Below the pieces are notes generated by a model. The model saw only the letters and a list, made by a program, of their open reading frames with translations, was not told where the DNA came from and ran no database searches. DNA of 64,000 bases, taken from the NCBI RefSeq assembly GCF_002001105.1, contig NZ_MUNP01000058.1, forward strand, positions 62,001-126,000, written 5' to 3'. The position numbers were made by a program, and so were the translations under genes. Shown here piece by piece: positions 29,753-39,841 of this stretch (position 1 is its first letter; each line of letters opens with the position of its first letter). This DNA is from Rhodanobacter sp. C06. Lineage in GTDB: Bacteria > Pseudomonadota > Gammaproteobacteria > Xanthomonadales > Rhodanobacteraceae.

Positions 29753-30289
29753 ATGGCGCGCATGAGGTTGCTGGCTCCGGGCATGGTCGTGCTGGGCGTG
29801 GCGGCTTGTGCCACCGTTGCTGCGCCGCCTGCGAGAGCGCCGAACGAAGGCTCGGCCAGCTACCGGATGCTGGACGACGGCTACGTGGCGCATTACCAGC
29901 TGGCGATGGGTGACACCGCCACGGGTGCCACGCCGTTTCGGCGCGTGACGCCGGTGTATCCACCGGAACAGCTCGCGGCCTGCCCGCCGGTGCAAGAGGT
30001 GCGGGTGCAGGTGATCGTGGACGAGGAGGGCAAGGTCAGCGACGTGCGTGATCTGTCGACGGACGAAGTGTCGGCCGCGTCGCGCAGTCCGTCGTTCTAC
30101 GCCGCCGTGCGCGCGGCAGTGCTCCAATGGGAGTTCAACCCGTTGCGCATCAACCACTGGGCCGCGGACGCGGACGGCAACACCCACGCGGTGGACAGCA
30201 AGACCAAGCCGTTCAGCCTGAGCTACGCGTTCCGCTTCGAGTGCCACGCCGGCAAGGCGACGGTGATGTCCGTGCCGGCGCAGGGTTGA
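29753..30289 (+). CDS. Probable lipoprotein with TonB C-terminal-like domain
   Basis: 178 residues from ATG 29753, chosen because GAGAGG at 29741-29746 is well placed; in-frame ATGs at 29738 and 29762 are alternatives. N-terminal hydrophobic stretch ends in VLGVAAC, a plausible lipobox. From about residue 60, PVYPPEQLAACPPVQEVRVQVIVDEEGKVSDVRDL and later VLQWEFNPLR show the TonB_C pattern, but no Pro-rich spacer or ExbB/ExbD neighbour is present, so classical energy transduction is unlikely. Envelope protein of unknown role. Confidence 0.65.
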   Translation: MARMRLLAPGMVVLGVAACATVAAPPARAPNEGSASYRMLDDGYVAHYQLAMGDTATGATPFRRVTPVYPPEQLAACPPVQEVRVQVIVDEEGKVSDVRDLSTDEVSAASRSPSFYAAVRAAVLQWEFNPLRINHWAADADGNTHAVDSKTKPFSLSYAFRFECHAGKATVMSVPAQG

Positions 30290-30349
30290 GCCGGCGTCCG
30301 GCAGGGGGCTGATAGACTCCGCGGATTCTCCACGTCAGGGCAGACCCGC

Positions 30350-31720
30350 ATGAGCCAGGCCCCGCTCCACGTCATCGTCCTCGCCGCCGGCGCTGGCACG
30401 CGCATGAAATCCGTGCGCCCCAAGGTGCTGATGCCGCTGGCCGGGCGGCCGCTGCTGGCGCACGTGCTGGCCACCGCGCGAGCGCTGCAGCCGGCGGCGA
30501 TCCACGTGGTGTACGGCCACGGTGGCGACCAGGTGCGGGCCGCGTTCACGGGCAACAAGGATCTGCACTGGGTGCTGCAGGCCGAGCGCCTCGGCACCGG
30601 CCACGCGGTGGAGCAGGCGCTGCCCGGGGTGCCCGACGCGGCGCAGGTGCTGGTGTTGTACGGCGACGTGCCGCTGACCCGCACGGAGACCCTGCGCGAA
30701 TTGGCGCAGGTGGAAGGCGGCTTCGGCCTGCTGGCGATCCGCGTGGCCGAGCCGCACGGCTACGGCCGCGTGCTGCGCGACGGCAACGGCCACGTGCGTT
30801 GCGTGATCGAGGAAAAGGACGCCGACGACGAGCAGCGCGCGATCGACCTGGTCAACACCGGCATCCTGGTCGCGCCCGCCGCCGCACTGCGGGTGTGGAT
30901 TGCCGGGCTCGACCGTGACAATGCACAGGGCGAGTACTACCTCACCGACATCTTCGCGATGGCGAACGAGGAAAAGCGCCCCGCGCTCAGCGTTGAATGC
31001 AGCGATCCGGTGGAAGCATCCGGCGCGAACGATGCCCTGCAGCTCGCGACGCTCGAAACCGAATACCGCCGGCGCGCTGCGGACGCGCTGATGCGGGCCG
31101 GCGTCCGGCTCGCCGATCCTGCGCGCATCGACGTGCGCGGCGCGGTGAACGCCGGCCACGACGTGGAACTGGACATCGACGTGATCCTCGAAGGCGAGGT
31201 GGGTCTCGGCAACGCAGTGCGCGTGGGCCCGTTCACTCGCCTGAAGGACGTGCGTCTCGCCGCCGGCACCGTGGTACAGGCGCATTGCGACCTGGAAGGC
31301 GTGGTCACCCACGGCCCCTGCACGATCGGCCCGTTCGCGCGGCTGCGCCCCGGCACCGAACTGGACGCCGGCGTGCACGTGGGCAACTTCGTCGAGACCA
31401 AGAAGACCCGCATCGGCGAGAACAGCAAGGCCAATCACCTCAGCTACCTTGGCGACACCGTGATCGGCCGCGGCGTCAACGTGGGCGCCGGCACCATCAC
31501 CTGCAACTACGACGGCGTGAACAAGTTCGTCACCCACATCGGGGACGGCGCCTTCATCGGCTCCAACGCCGCGCTGGTGGCGCCGGTGACGATCGGCGCG
31601 CAGGCCACCATCGGCGCCGGCTCGGTGATCACCCGCGACGCGCCCGCGGGCGAGCTCACCATCGCGCGCGGGCGCCAACTGACGCTGGCAGGCTGGCAGC
31701 GGCCGGTGAAGCAGAAGTGA
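30350..31720 (+). CDS. glmU: Bifunctional GlcNAc-1-P uridyltransferase / GlcN-1-P acetyltransferase
   Basis: 456 residues. N-terminal nucleotidyltransferase signature [11 protein letters not shown], and a C-terminal left-handed beta-helix with hexapeptide repeats from about 255 ([37 protein letters not shown]). Makes UDP-GlcNAc for peptidoglycan and LPS. Its position just after the atp operon is common in gammaproteobacteria. It links to the amino-sugar locus only through shared metabolites. Confidence 0.97.
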   Translation: MSQAPLHVIVLAAGAGTRMKSVRPKVLMPLAGRPLLAHVLATARALQPAAIHVVYGHGGDQVRAAFTGNKDLHWVLQAERLGTGHAVEQALPGVPDAAQVLVLYGDVPLTRTETLRELAQVEGGFGLLAIRVAEPHGYGRVLRDGNGHVRCVIEEKDADDEQRAIDLVNTGILVAPAAALRVWIAGLDRDNAQGEYYLTDIFAMANEEKRPALSVECSDPVEASGANDALQLATLETEYRRRAADALMRAGVRLADPARIDVRGAVNAGHDVELDIDVILEGEVGLGNAVRVGPFTRLKDVRLAAGTVVQAHCDLEGVVTHGPCTIGPFARLRPGTELDAGVHVGNFVETKKTRIGENSKANHLSYLGDTVIGRGVNVGAGTITCNYDGVNKFVTHIGDGAFIGSNAALVAPVTIGAQATIGAGSVITRDAPAGELTIARGRQLTLAGWQRPVKQK

Positions 31721-31732
31721 GTGAATAGGAGT

Positions 31733-31793
31733 GAGGAGTGAGAGAAGGCAACGGCGCGGCGCGCTTCAGCCCTTCTCTCGCTGCTCACTCCTC
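31733..31793. terminator. Long bulged hairpin between glmU and chorismatase gene
   Basis: Left arm GAGGAGTGAGAGAAGG (31733-31748) pairs with CCTTCTCT (31771-31778) and CTCACTCCTC (31784-31793), with a 5-nt bulge. It lies between the convergent gene ends, so it probably serves both, although there is no T-tract. Confidence 0.55.
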
Positions 31794-31796
31794 GCT

Positions 31797-32789
31797 CTAG
31801 GCGTAGCGCCAGCCGTCCAGCTCCACCAGCAGCTCGCTGCGGCAGACATCGCCGTGCAGCAGCAGCACCGGCACGCCGGGCAGGTGCTGCTGCAGCCGTT
31901 CGCGTACGCGCGGCGCGTCGGCGGGGTGGCGCACGTAGGCTTTCAGCGGCGCGTGAGTGTCGAAGCCGGCGGGCATGCCGGCGCTGGCAAGCAGCGCTTC
32001 GAGGTTGATCAGGATCTCGTCGAGCTGCGCCACCGTGTCGCCTGCGTGGGCGGAGGCGTGGCCCACCACGGCGGCGGTGCCGGAGATCGCCAGCGCGTCC
32101 TGCGCGGGCAGGCGCATCGCGCGGGCGAAGCCGGGGGCGGTGCGGCCGTACTGGCGCGGGTAGCGCCAGGCGCTGACCTGGCGCGGATTCTCCACCGTGG
32201 TGCCGGCGTGCGCGCTGGCGAGCAGGTAGACCTGCAGCAGATGCGGATCGCCGTGATGGCCGATCGCGGTGGCGGCGGGGTAGCCATTGGCGAACCAGTC
32301 GCCGCAACCCTCGGCGCGGCCGTCGCAGAACAGCTTGTAGCGCTCGGTGTCGCCGTCGCCCTGGTTGATCGCGCCCTGGTAGTTCCAGAGGCGCAGCACC
32401 TGGCGTTCGTCGCGGCCGTGGATGAACTCGCGCAGCTGCATGTAGGCGACGCGGGCCGCACCCGCGGGGCCGCCGTGTTCGCGTTCATCCAGTTCCAGCG
32501 CGGCGTACAACCAGCCCCCGCCGGCCGACCAGCGCAACGCACCGTGGCGACCGTGCTGCACCGGTCCGTCGACCTGCCATGCTTCCAGCGATGCGGGGGC
32601 GTCGAAGGCTTCCAGCGGTACGCGCAGCCAACGCGGGTCGTCGATGTCCGCAGCGTGGCCGCCGAAGCCGAACACCGCCAGCGTGCCGGGCTCGGCCAGC
32701 AGGGCGGCGGCATTGCTGCTGCGATAGGCGATGCGTGGAGCACGCGTCAGGCCGGGTTCGGCCAGCCGGTTTTCACAACCCTCGATCAT
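31797..32789 (-). CDS. xanB2: XanB2-type chorismatase (3-/4-hydroxybenzoate synthase)
   Basis: 330 residues. LAVFGFGG, VARVAYMQLREFIHG.....VLRLWNYQG.IN and the C-terminal VLLLHGDVCRSELLVELDGW are features of the chorismatase/FkbO-Hyg5 group, often labelled 'pteridine-dependent deoxygenase'. XanB2 hydrolyses chorismate to 3- and 4-hydroxybenzoate, feeding xanthomonadin-type pigment and ubiquinone. The divergent ACP, acyltransferase and KS genes support the aryl-polyene role. Gene name given by homology of motifs and context. Confidence 0.85.
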   Translation of the reverse strand: MIEGCENRLAEPGLTRAPRIAYRSSNAAALLAEPGTLAVFGFGGHAADIDDPRWLRVPLEAFDAPASLEAWQVDGPVQHGRHGALRWSAGGGWLYAALELDEREHGGPAGAARVAYMQLREFIHGRDERQVLRLWNYQGAINQGDGDTERYKLFCDGRAEGCGDWFANGYPAATAIGHHGDPHLLQVYLLASAHAGTTVENPRQVSAWRYPRQYGRTAPGFARAMRLPAQDALAISGTAAVVGHASAHAGDTVAQLDEILINLEALLASAGMPAGFDTHAPLKAYVRHPADAPRVRERLQQHLPGVPVLLLHGDVCRSELLVELDGWRYA

Positions 32790-32877
32790 GCTTCCAACCG
32801 GTCAAGACAAGAGCCCCATGTTACACTTCGCCGTCGCTTTACACTGTTTCGACGACGTTTCCCGAGCTTCCGCGCAC

Positions 32878-33150
32878 ATGGCCGAATTGACTCCTGCCCA
32901 GCACGAGCTGGCCACCCTGATCGTGGAAAGCCTGAACCTCGAAACGGTCGATCCCGCGAAGATCGATCCGGACGCGCCGCTGTTCGGTGGCGAGCTGGGG
33001 CTCGATTCGATCGACGCGCTGGAGATCGCACTGGCGGTGTCCAAACGCTACGGCTTCCAGCTGCGCTCGGACCATCCCGAGAACCAGCACATCTTCGCCA
33101 GCTTGCGCGGCTTGAGCGCGTTCGTCGAAGCGCATCGCGCGCCCGGCTGA
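32878..33150 (+). CDS. Acyl carrier protein of aryl-polyene set
   Basis: 90 residues from ATG 32878 (MAELTPAQHELATL). Phosphopantetheine serine S44 in GGELGLDSIDALEI. Upstream in-frame ATGs to 32731 would add a basic, non-ACP leader overlapping the chorismatase promoter region. It carries the growing chain on KS/CLF-type enzymes encoded just beyond. It stops 13 nt before the acyltransferase. Confidence 0.87.
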   Translation: MAELTPAQHELATLIVESLNLETVDPAKIDPDAPLFGGELGLDSIDALEIALAVSKRYGFQLRSDHPENQHIFASLRGLSAFVEAHRAPG

Positions 33151-33163
33151 AGCCGCCTGCGGC

Positions 33164-34090
33164 ATGAGCGAGGCCACGCACTGGCGCCAGCATCGCGAAG
33201 GCGGCAGCCGCTTCGCGTACCGGGTGATCCGGCTGCTGGCGCTGCACGGCGGCCGCCGTTTCTGCCGGTTGCTGATGTATCCCGTGACGCTGTATTTCTT
33301 CCTGCGCCGCGGCGCCGAGCGGCGCGCCTCGCGGCAATACCTCACGCAGGTGTTCGGGCATGCGCCCGGCCCGTGGCCGATGCTGCGCCAGTTCCACGCT
33401 TACGCAGTCACCACGCTGGACCGGATCTTCCTGCTCGCGCACGGCGAACGCGGCTTCGCGATCGAGATCGAAGGACTGGCGGAGCTGGAACGGCGCATCG
33501 CCGAAGGCCGCGGCGTGCTGCTGGTCGGTTCGCACCAGGGCAGCTTCGAGGCCTTGCGCGCGCTCGGCGCTCGGCGTCCCGACGTACCGTTGCGCGTGGT
33601 GCTGGACAAGAGCAAGACGCCGGCGATGACCGAGCTGCTGGAGGCGTTGGCGCCGGAGGTGGGCGCGGCGGTGATCGACGCCGCGCAAGGCGGCGCCAAT
33701 GTGGTGCTGGCCGCCGCCGAAGCCTGCCGGCAGGGCGCGATGGTGGCGCTGCTGGCCGACCGCGCGGGCGAGCACGAAGCGCAGCGCGCGGTGGATTTCC
33801 TCGGTGCACCGGCGCCGCTGCCGGTGGGACCGTGGCTGCTGGCGAACGCGCTCAAGGTACCGGTGCTGCTGTGCTTCGGCCTGTACCTGGGCGGCAACCG
33901 CTACCGGCTGGTGTTCGAGCCGTTCGCCGAGCGCGTGGAGATTCCGCGCGAGACGCGCGGCCCGGCGCTGGACGCGCTGCTGACGCGTTACGCGCAGCGG
34001 TTGGAGCATTACGTGCGGGTGGCACCGTACAACTGGTTCAACTTCCACGATTTCTGGCAGCGGCCCGCCGACGGTTCTGCATCTCTGTAG
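33164..34090 (+). CDS. LpxL/HtrB-like acyltransferase (XanD type)
   Basis: 308 residues. VLLVGSHQGSFEALRAL carries the H-x4-E catalytic motif of LpxL-family acyltransferases, and FLGAPAPLPVGPWLLANAL matches the second conserved block. An N-terminal membrane-associated helix is around 35-50. In xanthomonadin and aryl-polyene clusters this enzyme transfers the aryl-polyene chain to a lipid; that role is inferred from its ACP, GT2 and KS neighbours. Its TAG stop lies inside a GTAG repeat. Confidence 0.8.
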   Translation: MSEATHWRQHREGGSRFAYRVIRLLALHGGRRFCRLLMYPVTLYFFLRRGAERRASRQYLTQVFGHAPGPWPMLRQFHAYAVTTLDRIFLLAHGERGFAIEIEGLAELERRIAEGRGVLLVGSHQGSFEALRALGARRPDVPLRVVLDKSKTPAMTELLEALAPEVGAAVIDAAQGGANVVLAAAEACRQGAMVALLADRAGEHEAQRAVDFLGAPAPLPVGPWLLANALKVPVLLCFGLYLGGNRYRLVFEPFAERVEIPRETRGPALDALLTRYAQRLEHYVRVAPYNWFNFHDFWQRPADGSASL

Positions 34091-34165
34091 CAGCGCACCC
34101 TGTGCGCGAATGCTCTGGCGCTTCGACCGGAGCCAAAAGCAATCGCGCACAGGGTGCGCTCCTAC
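34087..34165. repeat. GTAG-headed REP dimer (family A, copy 1)
   Basis: Left arm 34087-34109 and right arm 34143-34165 are inverted repeats with 22 of 23 bases matching; each starts GTAG and holds its own GCGCAC/GTGCGC stem. Both flanking genes use the TAG of GTAG as stop codon. Looks like SMAG-type REP elements of Stenotrophomonas. Confidence 0.85.
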
Positions 34166-34932
34166 GCGCTGACCAGCGGGTCGTGCGTGCCCTCGATCAC
34201 CCGCGGCGCGGTGTGCGAGCGCCGGTAGCTTTCCGCCATGCGGCCGTAGTGGAATACGCGGCCCACGGTGTAGGCGGTGATGTGCAAGGTATCGCGCACC
34301 GGCCGCAGGTGGCTGGCGCGCGCGCCGGGCGGATAGCGCGAAGCGATCGGCACCGCGACCACGCCCATGCCCAGCTCGCGCGAGGCCGCGATCAGGATCG
34401 CCGCCTCGAACACGAAGTTCTGCGCCGGCAGGTCGACCAGGTCCAGCGCGGCGCGCGGATACCAGCGCTGGCCGCTCTGGGTATCCGCCACCGGCTGGCC
34501 GCAGCCCCAGGAAATGCCCCAGTCGGCGAACGCGTTCGCGCGGCGGCGCGCCTTCGGCTGCTGCGCCTTGTCGAGCAGGCGCGCGGCTATCACCAGTTGG
34601 CCGGGATACGCGGCGGCGGCGGCGGCGATGCGCGGGATGTCGGCCGCCAGGTGCTGGCCGTCGCCATCCATCGTCAGCACCGCTTCGTAGCCCTGGCGCA
34701 GCGCCTCGCGGAAACCGTCGCGCAGCGCCTGGCCCTTGCCCTGGCGCTGCTCGTGGCGCAGCACCGTCACCGGCAGCGTGGCCAGGATCTCCGGCGTGCG
34801 GTCGTCCGAGCCGTCGTCGACCACGATGACGGGGACGTTCAGAGCCAGTACCGACTCGACCACGCCGCGGATCGCCGCCTCCTCGTCGAGGCAGGGGATC
34901 AGCACGCACCAGCGGGGCAGGGCAGGGTTCAC
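34162..34932 (-). CDS. Family 2 glycosyltransferase of aryl-polyene set
   Basis: 256 residues from GTG 34932, overlapping the TGA of the preceding gene as GTGA. N-terminal CVLIPCLDEEAAI, D39-D40 in VVDDGSDDRTP, and MDGDGQH at 88-94 (metal-binding DxD) are GT2 (DPM/GtrB-like) signatures. No C-terminal membrane helices. It may glycosylate the polyene lipid, as GT2 members in xanthomonadin clusters are thought to; the acceptor is inference. Its TAG stop lies in the GTAG repeat. Confidence 0.85.
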   Translation of the reverse strand: MNPALPRWCVLIPCLDEEAAIRGVVESVLALNVPVIVVDDGSDDRTPEILATLPVTVLRHEQRQGKGQALRDGFREALRQGYEAVLTMDGDGQHLAADIPRIAAAAAAYPGQLVIAARLLDKAQQPKARRRANAFADWGISWGCGQPVADTQSGQRWYPRAALDLVDLPAQNFVFEAAILIAASRELGMGVVAVPIASRYPPGARASHLRPVRDTLHITAYTVGRVFHYGRMAESYRRSHTAPRVIEGTHDPLVSA

Positions 34933-35720
34933 GCAGCGGGCTCCACGGCTATCAGCAGGTCCAGCGCGGCGGCGAGTTCGAGCCGGCAGCGGCCGCCGGC
35001 TCCGGCCAGCAGTGCCAGCAGCGGCAGCGCGGCGGCGGCGGGATTGCCAACCGCCGCATCGGGCAGCGTAGCGGGCGGCGGCGTCGACGAGGCGTGATCC
35101 GCCGGCAGTTCCAGCCGCAGCCGCGCCAGCGTGGTCGTACCCGCTTCCGGCGCCAGCAGCAGCGCACAGCCGAAGGCGCGGTCGCAGCCGGTCATTTCCA
35201 GCAGCGGGCCGCGCCCCGCGATGTCGCTGCACGCCAGCAGCACCGGGCGCCGTTCGGCCAGCGCCTGGGTGGATGCTTCCAGCAATGCGGCGGCAAAGCT
35301 GCGGGCGCCGGCACAGACCGCGCTGGACGGCGCGCGGCAGCCGGTGGCGATGGTCCAGTAGCCGGCCGGCGCGTTGTGCACGGAATGGTGGAAGCGGGTG
35401 GGCGAGAGCTCGGCCGGCGCGCGCGCCAGCGTGGCGCAGATCGCGTCGGTGATCGCCTGGTCGCCGTGCGCCGAGGCGAACACGCAGGCCAGCGTGGCGG
35501 GGTCACGCCCGCTCATCGCCAGCGCCTGGCCGGCGACTTCCACTGCGAGCCGCACGCTCTCCGGTGCACGGCGGCGTTCGTTCGCGGGCAGCAGCGCGGA
35601 GGTCGGCGCGGCGGGTGCGACAGGCGCGTCGCCATTGAGTCGGGCGCGCAAGGCGGCGAAGTCCGCGAACTGCGGCGACCACAACCCGATGCCCTCGACG
35701 AACAGATCCAGTGGCTTCAT
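34929..35720 (-). CDS. Chain-length-factor-like ketosynthase homologue
   Basis: 263 residues from ATG 35720, overlapping the KS stop as ATGA. It has the N-terminal ketosynthase fold pattern (VEGIGLWSPQF; ACVFASAHGDQAITDAI; FHHSVHNAPAGYWTIAT; VLLACSDI) of the 'beta-ketoacyl synthase chain length factor' family (PF13723). There is no TACSSS cysteine or KS histidines, so it is probably a non-catalytic partner of the upstream KS that sets polyene length. Confidence 0.82.
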   Translation of the reverse strand: MKPLDLFVEGIGLWSPQFADFAALRARLNGDAPVAPAAPTSALLPANERRRAPESVRLAVEVAGQALAMSGRDPATLACVFASAHGDQAITDAICATLARAPAELSPTRFHHSVHNAPAGYWTIATGCRAPSSAVCAGARSFAAALLEASTQALAERRPVLLACSDIAGRGPLLEMTGCDRAFGCALLLAPEAGTTTLARLRLELPADHASSTPPPATLPDAAVGNPAAAALPLLALLAGAGGRCRLELAAALDLLIAVEPAA

Positions 35721-36913
35721 GGCGAGCGCCCGAACACGAGACAGGCATTGTTGCCGCCGAAGCCGAAAGAATTGCTGAGCGCCACGTCCACGCATCGCGT
35801 TTCGTCTTGCCAAGCGAACTGCGGCCCGCAAGCGGGATCGGGCGTGGCGGCGCCGAGGTTGCCGGGCACGAAATCGTGCTCGATCGCCTGCAGCGCAATC
35901 GTGGCCTCGACGATGCCCGCCGCGCCCAGCGTGTGGCCGGTAAAGCCCTTGGTCGAACTCGCGCGCGTGCTCGCAGGGAAACGGCGCGCCAGCAACGCGG
36001 CTTCCATCGCGTCGTTCTGCCGGCTGGCGGTGCCGTGCAGGTTCACGTAGTCGACTTGCGCGGCGGCCAGGCCGGCACGGGCCAGTGCCGCGTCCAGCGC
36101 CAGCTCCGCGCCCTGGCCCTCGGGGTGCGGCGAGGACATGTGCCAGGCATCGCTGGCCTCGCCGTAGCCGAGCAGGCGCGGCGCCCGCGGCGCGGCCTCG
36201 ACACGTTCCAGCAGCGCGAAGCCGGCTGCCTCGCCGATCGAGATGCCGTCGCGCCCGGTGTCGAACGGGCGGCAGGCGGTGGGCGCGATCAGTTCCAGCG
36301 CGTTGAAGCCGAACAGCACGTTGTCGCAGAGGCTGTCCACGCCGCCGACCACCGCCGCGTCGGCGAGATCGAGCTGGAGCAGGCGCGCGGCGCTGGCGAA
36401 CACCTTGGCGCTGGACGAGCAGGCGGTGGAGATCGTGAGGCAGGGGCCTGCCAGCGCCAGCGCGGCGGCGGCAAACGCGCTCAGCGAATCCGGCGCATGC
36501 AGCGCGGGGCGGCGCAGATCGGCGGGGAAACGACCATCGGCGTCGAGCCGGCGATAGGCCTCCTCGGTGGCGCCGATGCTGGCGGTGGAGGTACCCAACA
36601 ACAGCGCCACGCGGCGCACGCCGTAGCGTGCGCGCGCCGCGTGCACGCGGTCGAGGAAATCGTCCTGCTGCAGGCCCAGCCAGGCGAGACGGTGGTTGCG
36701 GCAATCCCAGTCGGCGAGTGCTGGCGGCAGCGCCGTGGTTTCCAGGCCGTCGACGCGGCCGACCCAGCCCAGCCGCGGCGCGCTGCCGAAATCGTTGGCG
36801 CGCAGGCCGCCGCGGCCGAGCCGCAGCGCGTCGTGCTGGGCTTGCAGCCCGCGACCGAGCGCGGAGCTGACCGTGCAGGCGCTGACCGCGAGCGGGCGCA
36901 TCGGTGTCGTCAT
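35717..36913 (-). CDS. Beta-ketoacyl-ACP synthase of aryl-polyene set
   Basis: 398 residues, FabF/KAS II-like. Catalytic triad C165 (ISTACSSSAK), H293 (VNLHGTAS) and H327 (KGFTGHTLGAAG) complete. It extends acyl-ACP chains by decarboxylative condensation. First of three coupled genes (KS, CLF-like, GT2), each overlapping the next by ATGA or GTGA, so the KS/CLF pair is probably made in equal amounts. Confidence 0.9.
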   Translation of the reverse strand: MTTPMRPLAVSACTVSSALGRGLQAQHDALRLGRGGLRANDFGSAPRLGWVGRVDGLETTALPPALADWDCRNHRLAWLGLQQDDFLDRVHAARARYGVRRVALLLGTSTASIGATEEAYRRLDADGRFPADLRRPALHAPDSLSAFAAAALALAGPCLTISTACSSSAKVFASAARLLQLDLADAAVVGGVDSLCDNVLFGFNALELIAPTACRPFDTGRDGISIGEAAGFALLERVEAAPRAPRLLGYGEASDAWHMSSPHPEGQGAELALDAALARAGLAAAQVDYVNLHGTASRQNDAMEAALLARRFPASTRASSTKGFTGHTLGAAGIVEATIALQAIEHDFVPGNLGAATPDPACGPQFAWQDETRCVDVALSNSFGFGGNNACLVFGRSP

Positions 36914-37057
36914 CGCGCCAGCCTAGCGAGCGCCTTCCGCGGTGCCTAGCTTGCATGTCGCAGGCGGCGCAGGTGCGTTCAGCTGCGGTGCGCTCCTGAT
37001 CCCGGGCAAGCCCGCGCGACGCCTCGTCGCAGCGGTGACGGCAACCGCTCTTGCTAA

Positions 37058-37990
<933 letters not shown>

Positions 37991-38000
37991 CCGGCTCGTC

Positions 38001-38222
38001 TCAGGCTTCTGCCCTGAAACCCGCGGCGCGCAGGCAGCGGATATAGGCGACGCTGCGCATGCTGACGCCCGTGCTGTCGATGGCATGGGCCTTCGACACG
38101 GTGGCCTGTACGCGGCAGCTGCGTTCGGCGTGCTGGCGCAACGCGACGCGGTTCAGAGGTGTGCCGGCGCAGCCGGCCAGCACCGCGACGACGATGGTCG
38201 CGGCGAGGATACGGGTGTTCAT
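38001..38222 (-). CDS. Small predicted lipoprotein, unknown function
   Basis: 73 residues from ATG 38222: MNTRILAATIVVAVLAGCAG is a clear lipoprotein signal with LAGC lipobox. The mature part has cysteines at about 35 and 65 and no recognised domain. An upstream ATG at 38264 would displace the signal peptide, so 38222 is preferred. Confidence 0.6.
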   Translation of the reverse strand: MNTRILAATIVVAVLAGCAGTPLNRVALRQHAERSCRVQATVSKAHAIDSTGVSMRSVAYIRCLRAAGFRAEA

Positions 38223-38309
38223 GGCGAGCTCCGGACGAGCCATCCGGACGATGGCTTGCGGCAATGGTTCGGGGATGTCCCGTTGTGGCGACGAATGCCG
38301 GGCCGTGGC

Positions 38310-38963
38310 TTACGGCGCGGCGCCGCTGAACTTCTCCGCCGTGGCCCCTTTCACCGGGCCGATCTGCGCGCTGTCGCTGACCTTGAGCACCACCTCGCGG
38401 CGGAACTCCAGCGTGCCCTGCACCACCGCGTGCGGGCCGATCACGATCACCGGCTTGCGCTCGCTGCCCCAGCGGAACCAGCCGTTGTTGTGCGGCTGGT
38501 CGACCAGGATGCCGCCCTCGACATGCGAGCCGGCACCCACGGTGATGTCGCCGGCCACGGTTTCGAGGCCGCCGGCGACGTGGGCGGCGTCCAGGGTGAT
38601 CGCGCCGTTGACGTTGGAGAGATGGCCGCTCACCTGCGCGCCCTGCGCCAGGGTGATGGCGCCATTGACGGCCTCGACCTTGCCGTCGACCTGGCTGCCG
38701 GCGGCGAGCCGGATCGCGCCGTTGACGGTGCCCAGTTCGCCGGCGCGGGCCTGCGCACCGAGATCCACCGAGCCGTTGACGGTACTGGCCTTCTGCACCA
38801 CCGCGTGATCGCCGACGTGCACGCTGCCGTTCACCGAGCTGACGTCGCCGGCATGCTGGCCGGCGTCCACCTGCACGCTGCCGTTGACCTTGTCGATGTC
38901 GTTGTCCGCGGCGACGGCCGCCAGCGGCAGGAGGAGGGCGAGTGCAAGCAGGATGCGGCGCAT
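38310..38963 (-). CDS. Secreted VNG-repeat protein (polymer-forming-like)
   Basis: 217 residues from ATG 38963 with GGAG 10 nt upstream; signal peptide MRRILLALALLLPLAAVAA. The mature protein is six VNGx(I/V) units at roughly 17-19 residue spacing plus a VAGDI unit, then IVIGPHAVVQGTLEF and LKVSDSAQIGPVKG. This regular beta pattern suggests a right-handed beta-helix like bactofilin/polymer-forming proteins, but exported. Function unknown. Confidence 0.7.
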   Translation of the reverse strand: MRRILLALALLLPLAAVAADNDIDKVNGSVQVDAGQHAGDVSSVNGSVHVGDHAVVQKASTVNGSVDLGAQARAGELGTVNGAIRLAAGSQVDGKVEAVNGAITLAQGAQVSGHLSNVNGAITLDAAHVAGGLETVAGDITVGAGSHVEGGILVDQPHNNGWFRWGSERKPVIVIGPHAVVQGTLEFRREVVLKVSDSAQIGPVKGATAEKFSGAAP

Positions 38964-39090
38964 GACGGGACTCCGGTTCATGGGATGGCAGGGACTGTGA
39001 TGCATCGTGGGGGCAAACGGTTGATGTGACCTTTGGCAGGGGCGGCGCCTGCCGCTACCATTCCTGACTTCCCCGCCGAGAATCCACGCC

Positions 39091-39834
39091 ATGCACAAGC
39101 TCGTCCTGATCCGCCACGGCCAGTCGCAGTGGAACCTCGACAACCGCTTCAGCGGCTGGGCCGACGTGGATCTCACCGCGCTGGGCGCCGAGGAGGCGCG
39201 CGAAGCGGGCGAACTGCTGAAGCGCGAGGGCTATGCGTTCGACGTGGCGCACACCTCGGTGCTGAAGCGCGCGGTGCACACGTTGTGGGGCGTGCTCGAC
39301 GCGATGGAGATGTCGTGGCTGCCGGTGCACACCGACTGGCGCCTCAACGAGCGCCATTACGGCGCGCTCACCGGCCTCAACAAGGCCGAGACCGCGGCGA
39401 AGTACGGCGACGCGCAGGTGAAGGTGTGGCGGCGCAGCTACGACATCCCGCCACCGCCGCTGGAGCGCGGCGAGAACGAGGCGGTGCACGACCCGCGCTA
39501 CGCCGCGCTGGCGCCCGCGCAGATTCCCGACACCGAGTGCCTGAAGGACACCGTGGCCCGCGTGCTGCCGTACTGGCACGAAGTGCTGGCGCCGGCGATC
39601 AAGGCCGGCCGGCGCGTGGTGGTGGCCGCGCACGGCAACTCGCTGCGCGCGCTGGTGAAGTACCTCGACGGCATCTCCGACGCCGACATCGTGGAGATGA
39701 ACATCCCGAACGGCGTGCCGCTGGTGTACGAGTTCGACGCCGACCTGAAGCCGCTGAAGCGCTACTACCTCGGCGACGCCGCCGCGATCGAGGCGAAGAT
39801 GGCCGCGGTCGCCAACCAGGGCAAGGCGAAGTAA
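39091..39834 (+). CDS. gpmA: 2,3-bisphosphoglycerate-dependent phosphoglycerate mutase
   Basis: 247 residues. [10 protein letters not shown] (phosphohistidine H9), [22 protein letters not shown] and [19 protein letters not shown] are the dPGM signatures, all catalytic residues present. Interconverts 3- and 2-phosphoglycerate in glycolysis. Followed 7 nt after the stop by a 24-bp perfect palindrome. Confidence 0.96.
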   Translation: MHKLVLIRHGQSQWNLDNRFSGWADVDLTALGAEEAREAGELLKREGYAFDVAHTSVLKRAVHTLWGVLDAMEMSWLPVHTDWRLNERHYGALTGLNKAETAAKYGDAQVKVWRRSYDIPPPPLERGENEAVHDPRYAALAPAQIPDTECLKDTVARVLPYWHEVLAPAIKAGRRVVVAAHGNSLRALVKYLDGISDADIVEMNIPNGVPLVYEFDADLKPLKRYYLGDAAAIEAKMAAVANQGKAK

Positions 39835-39841
39835 GAGCCTC

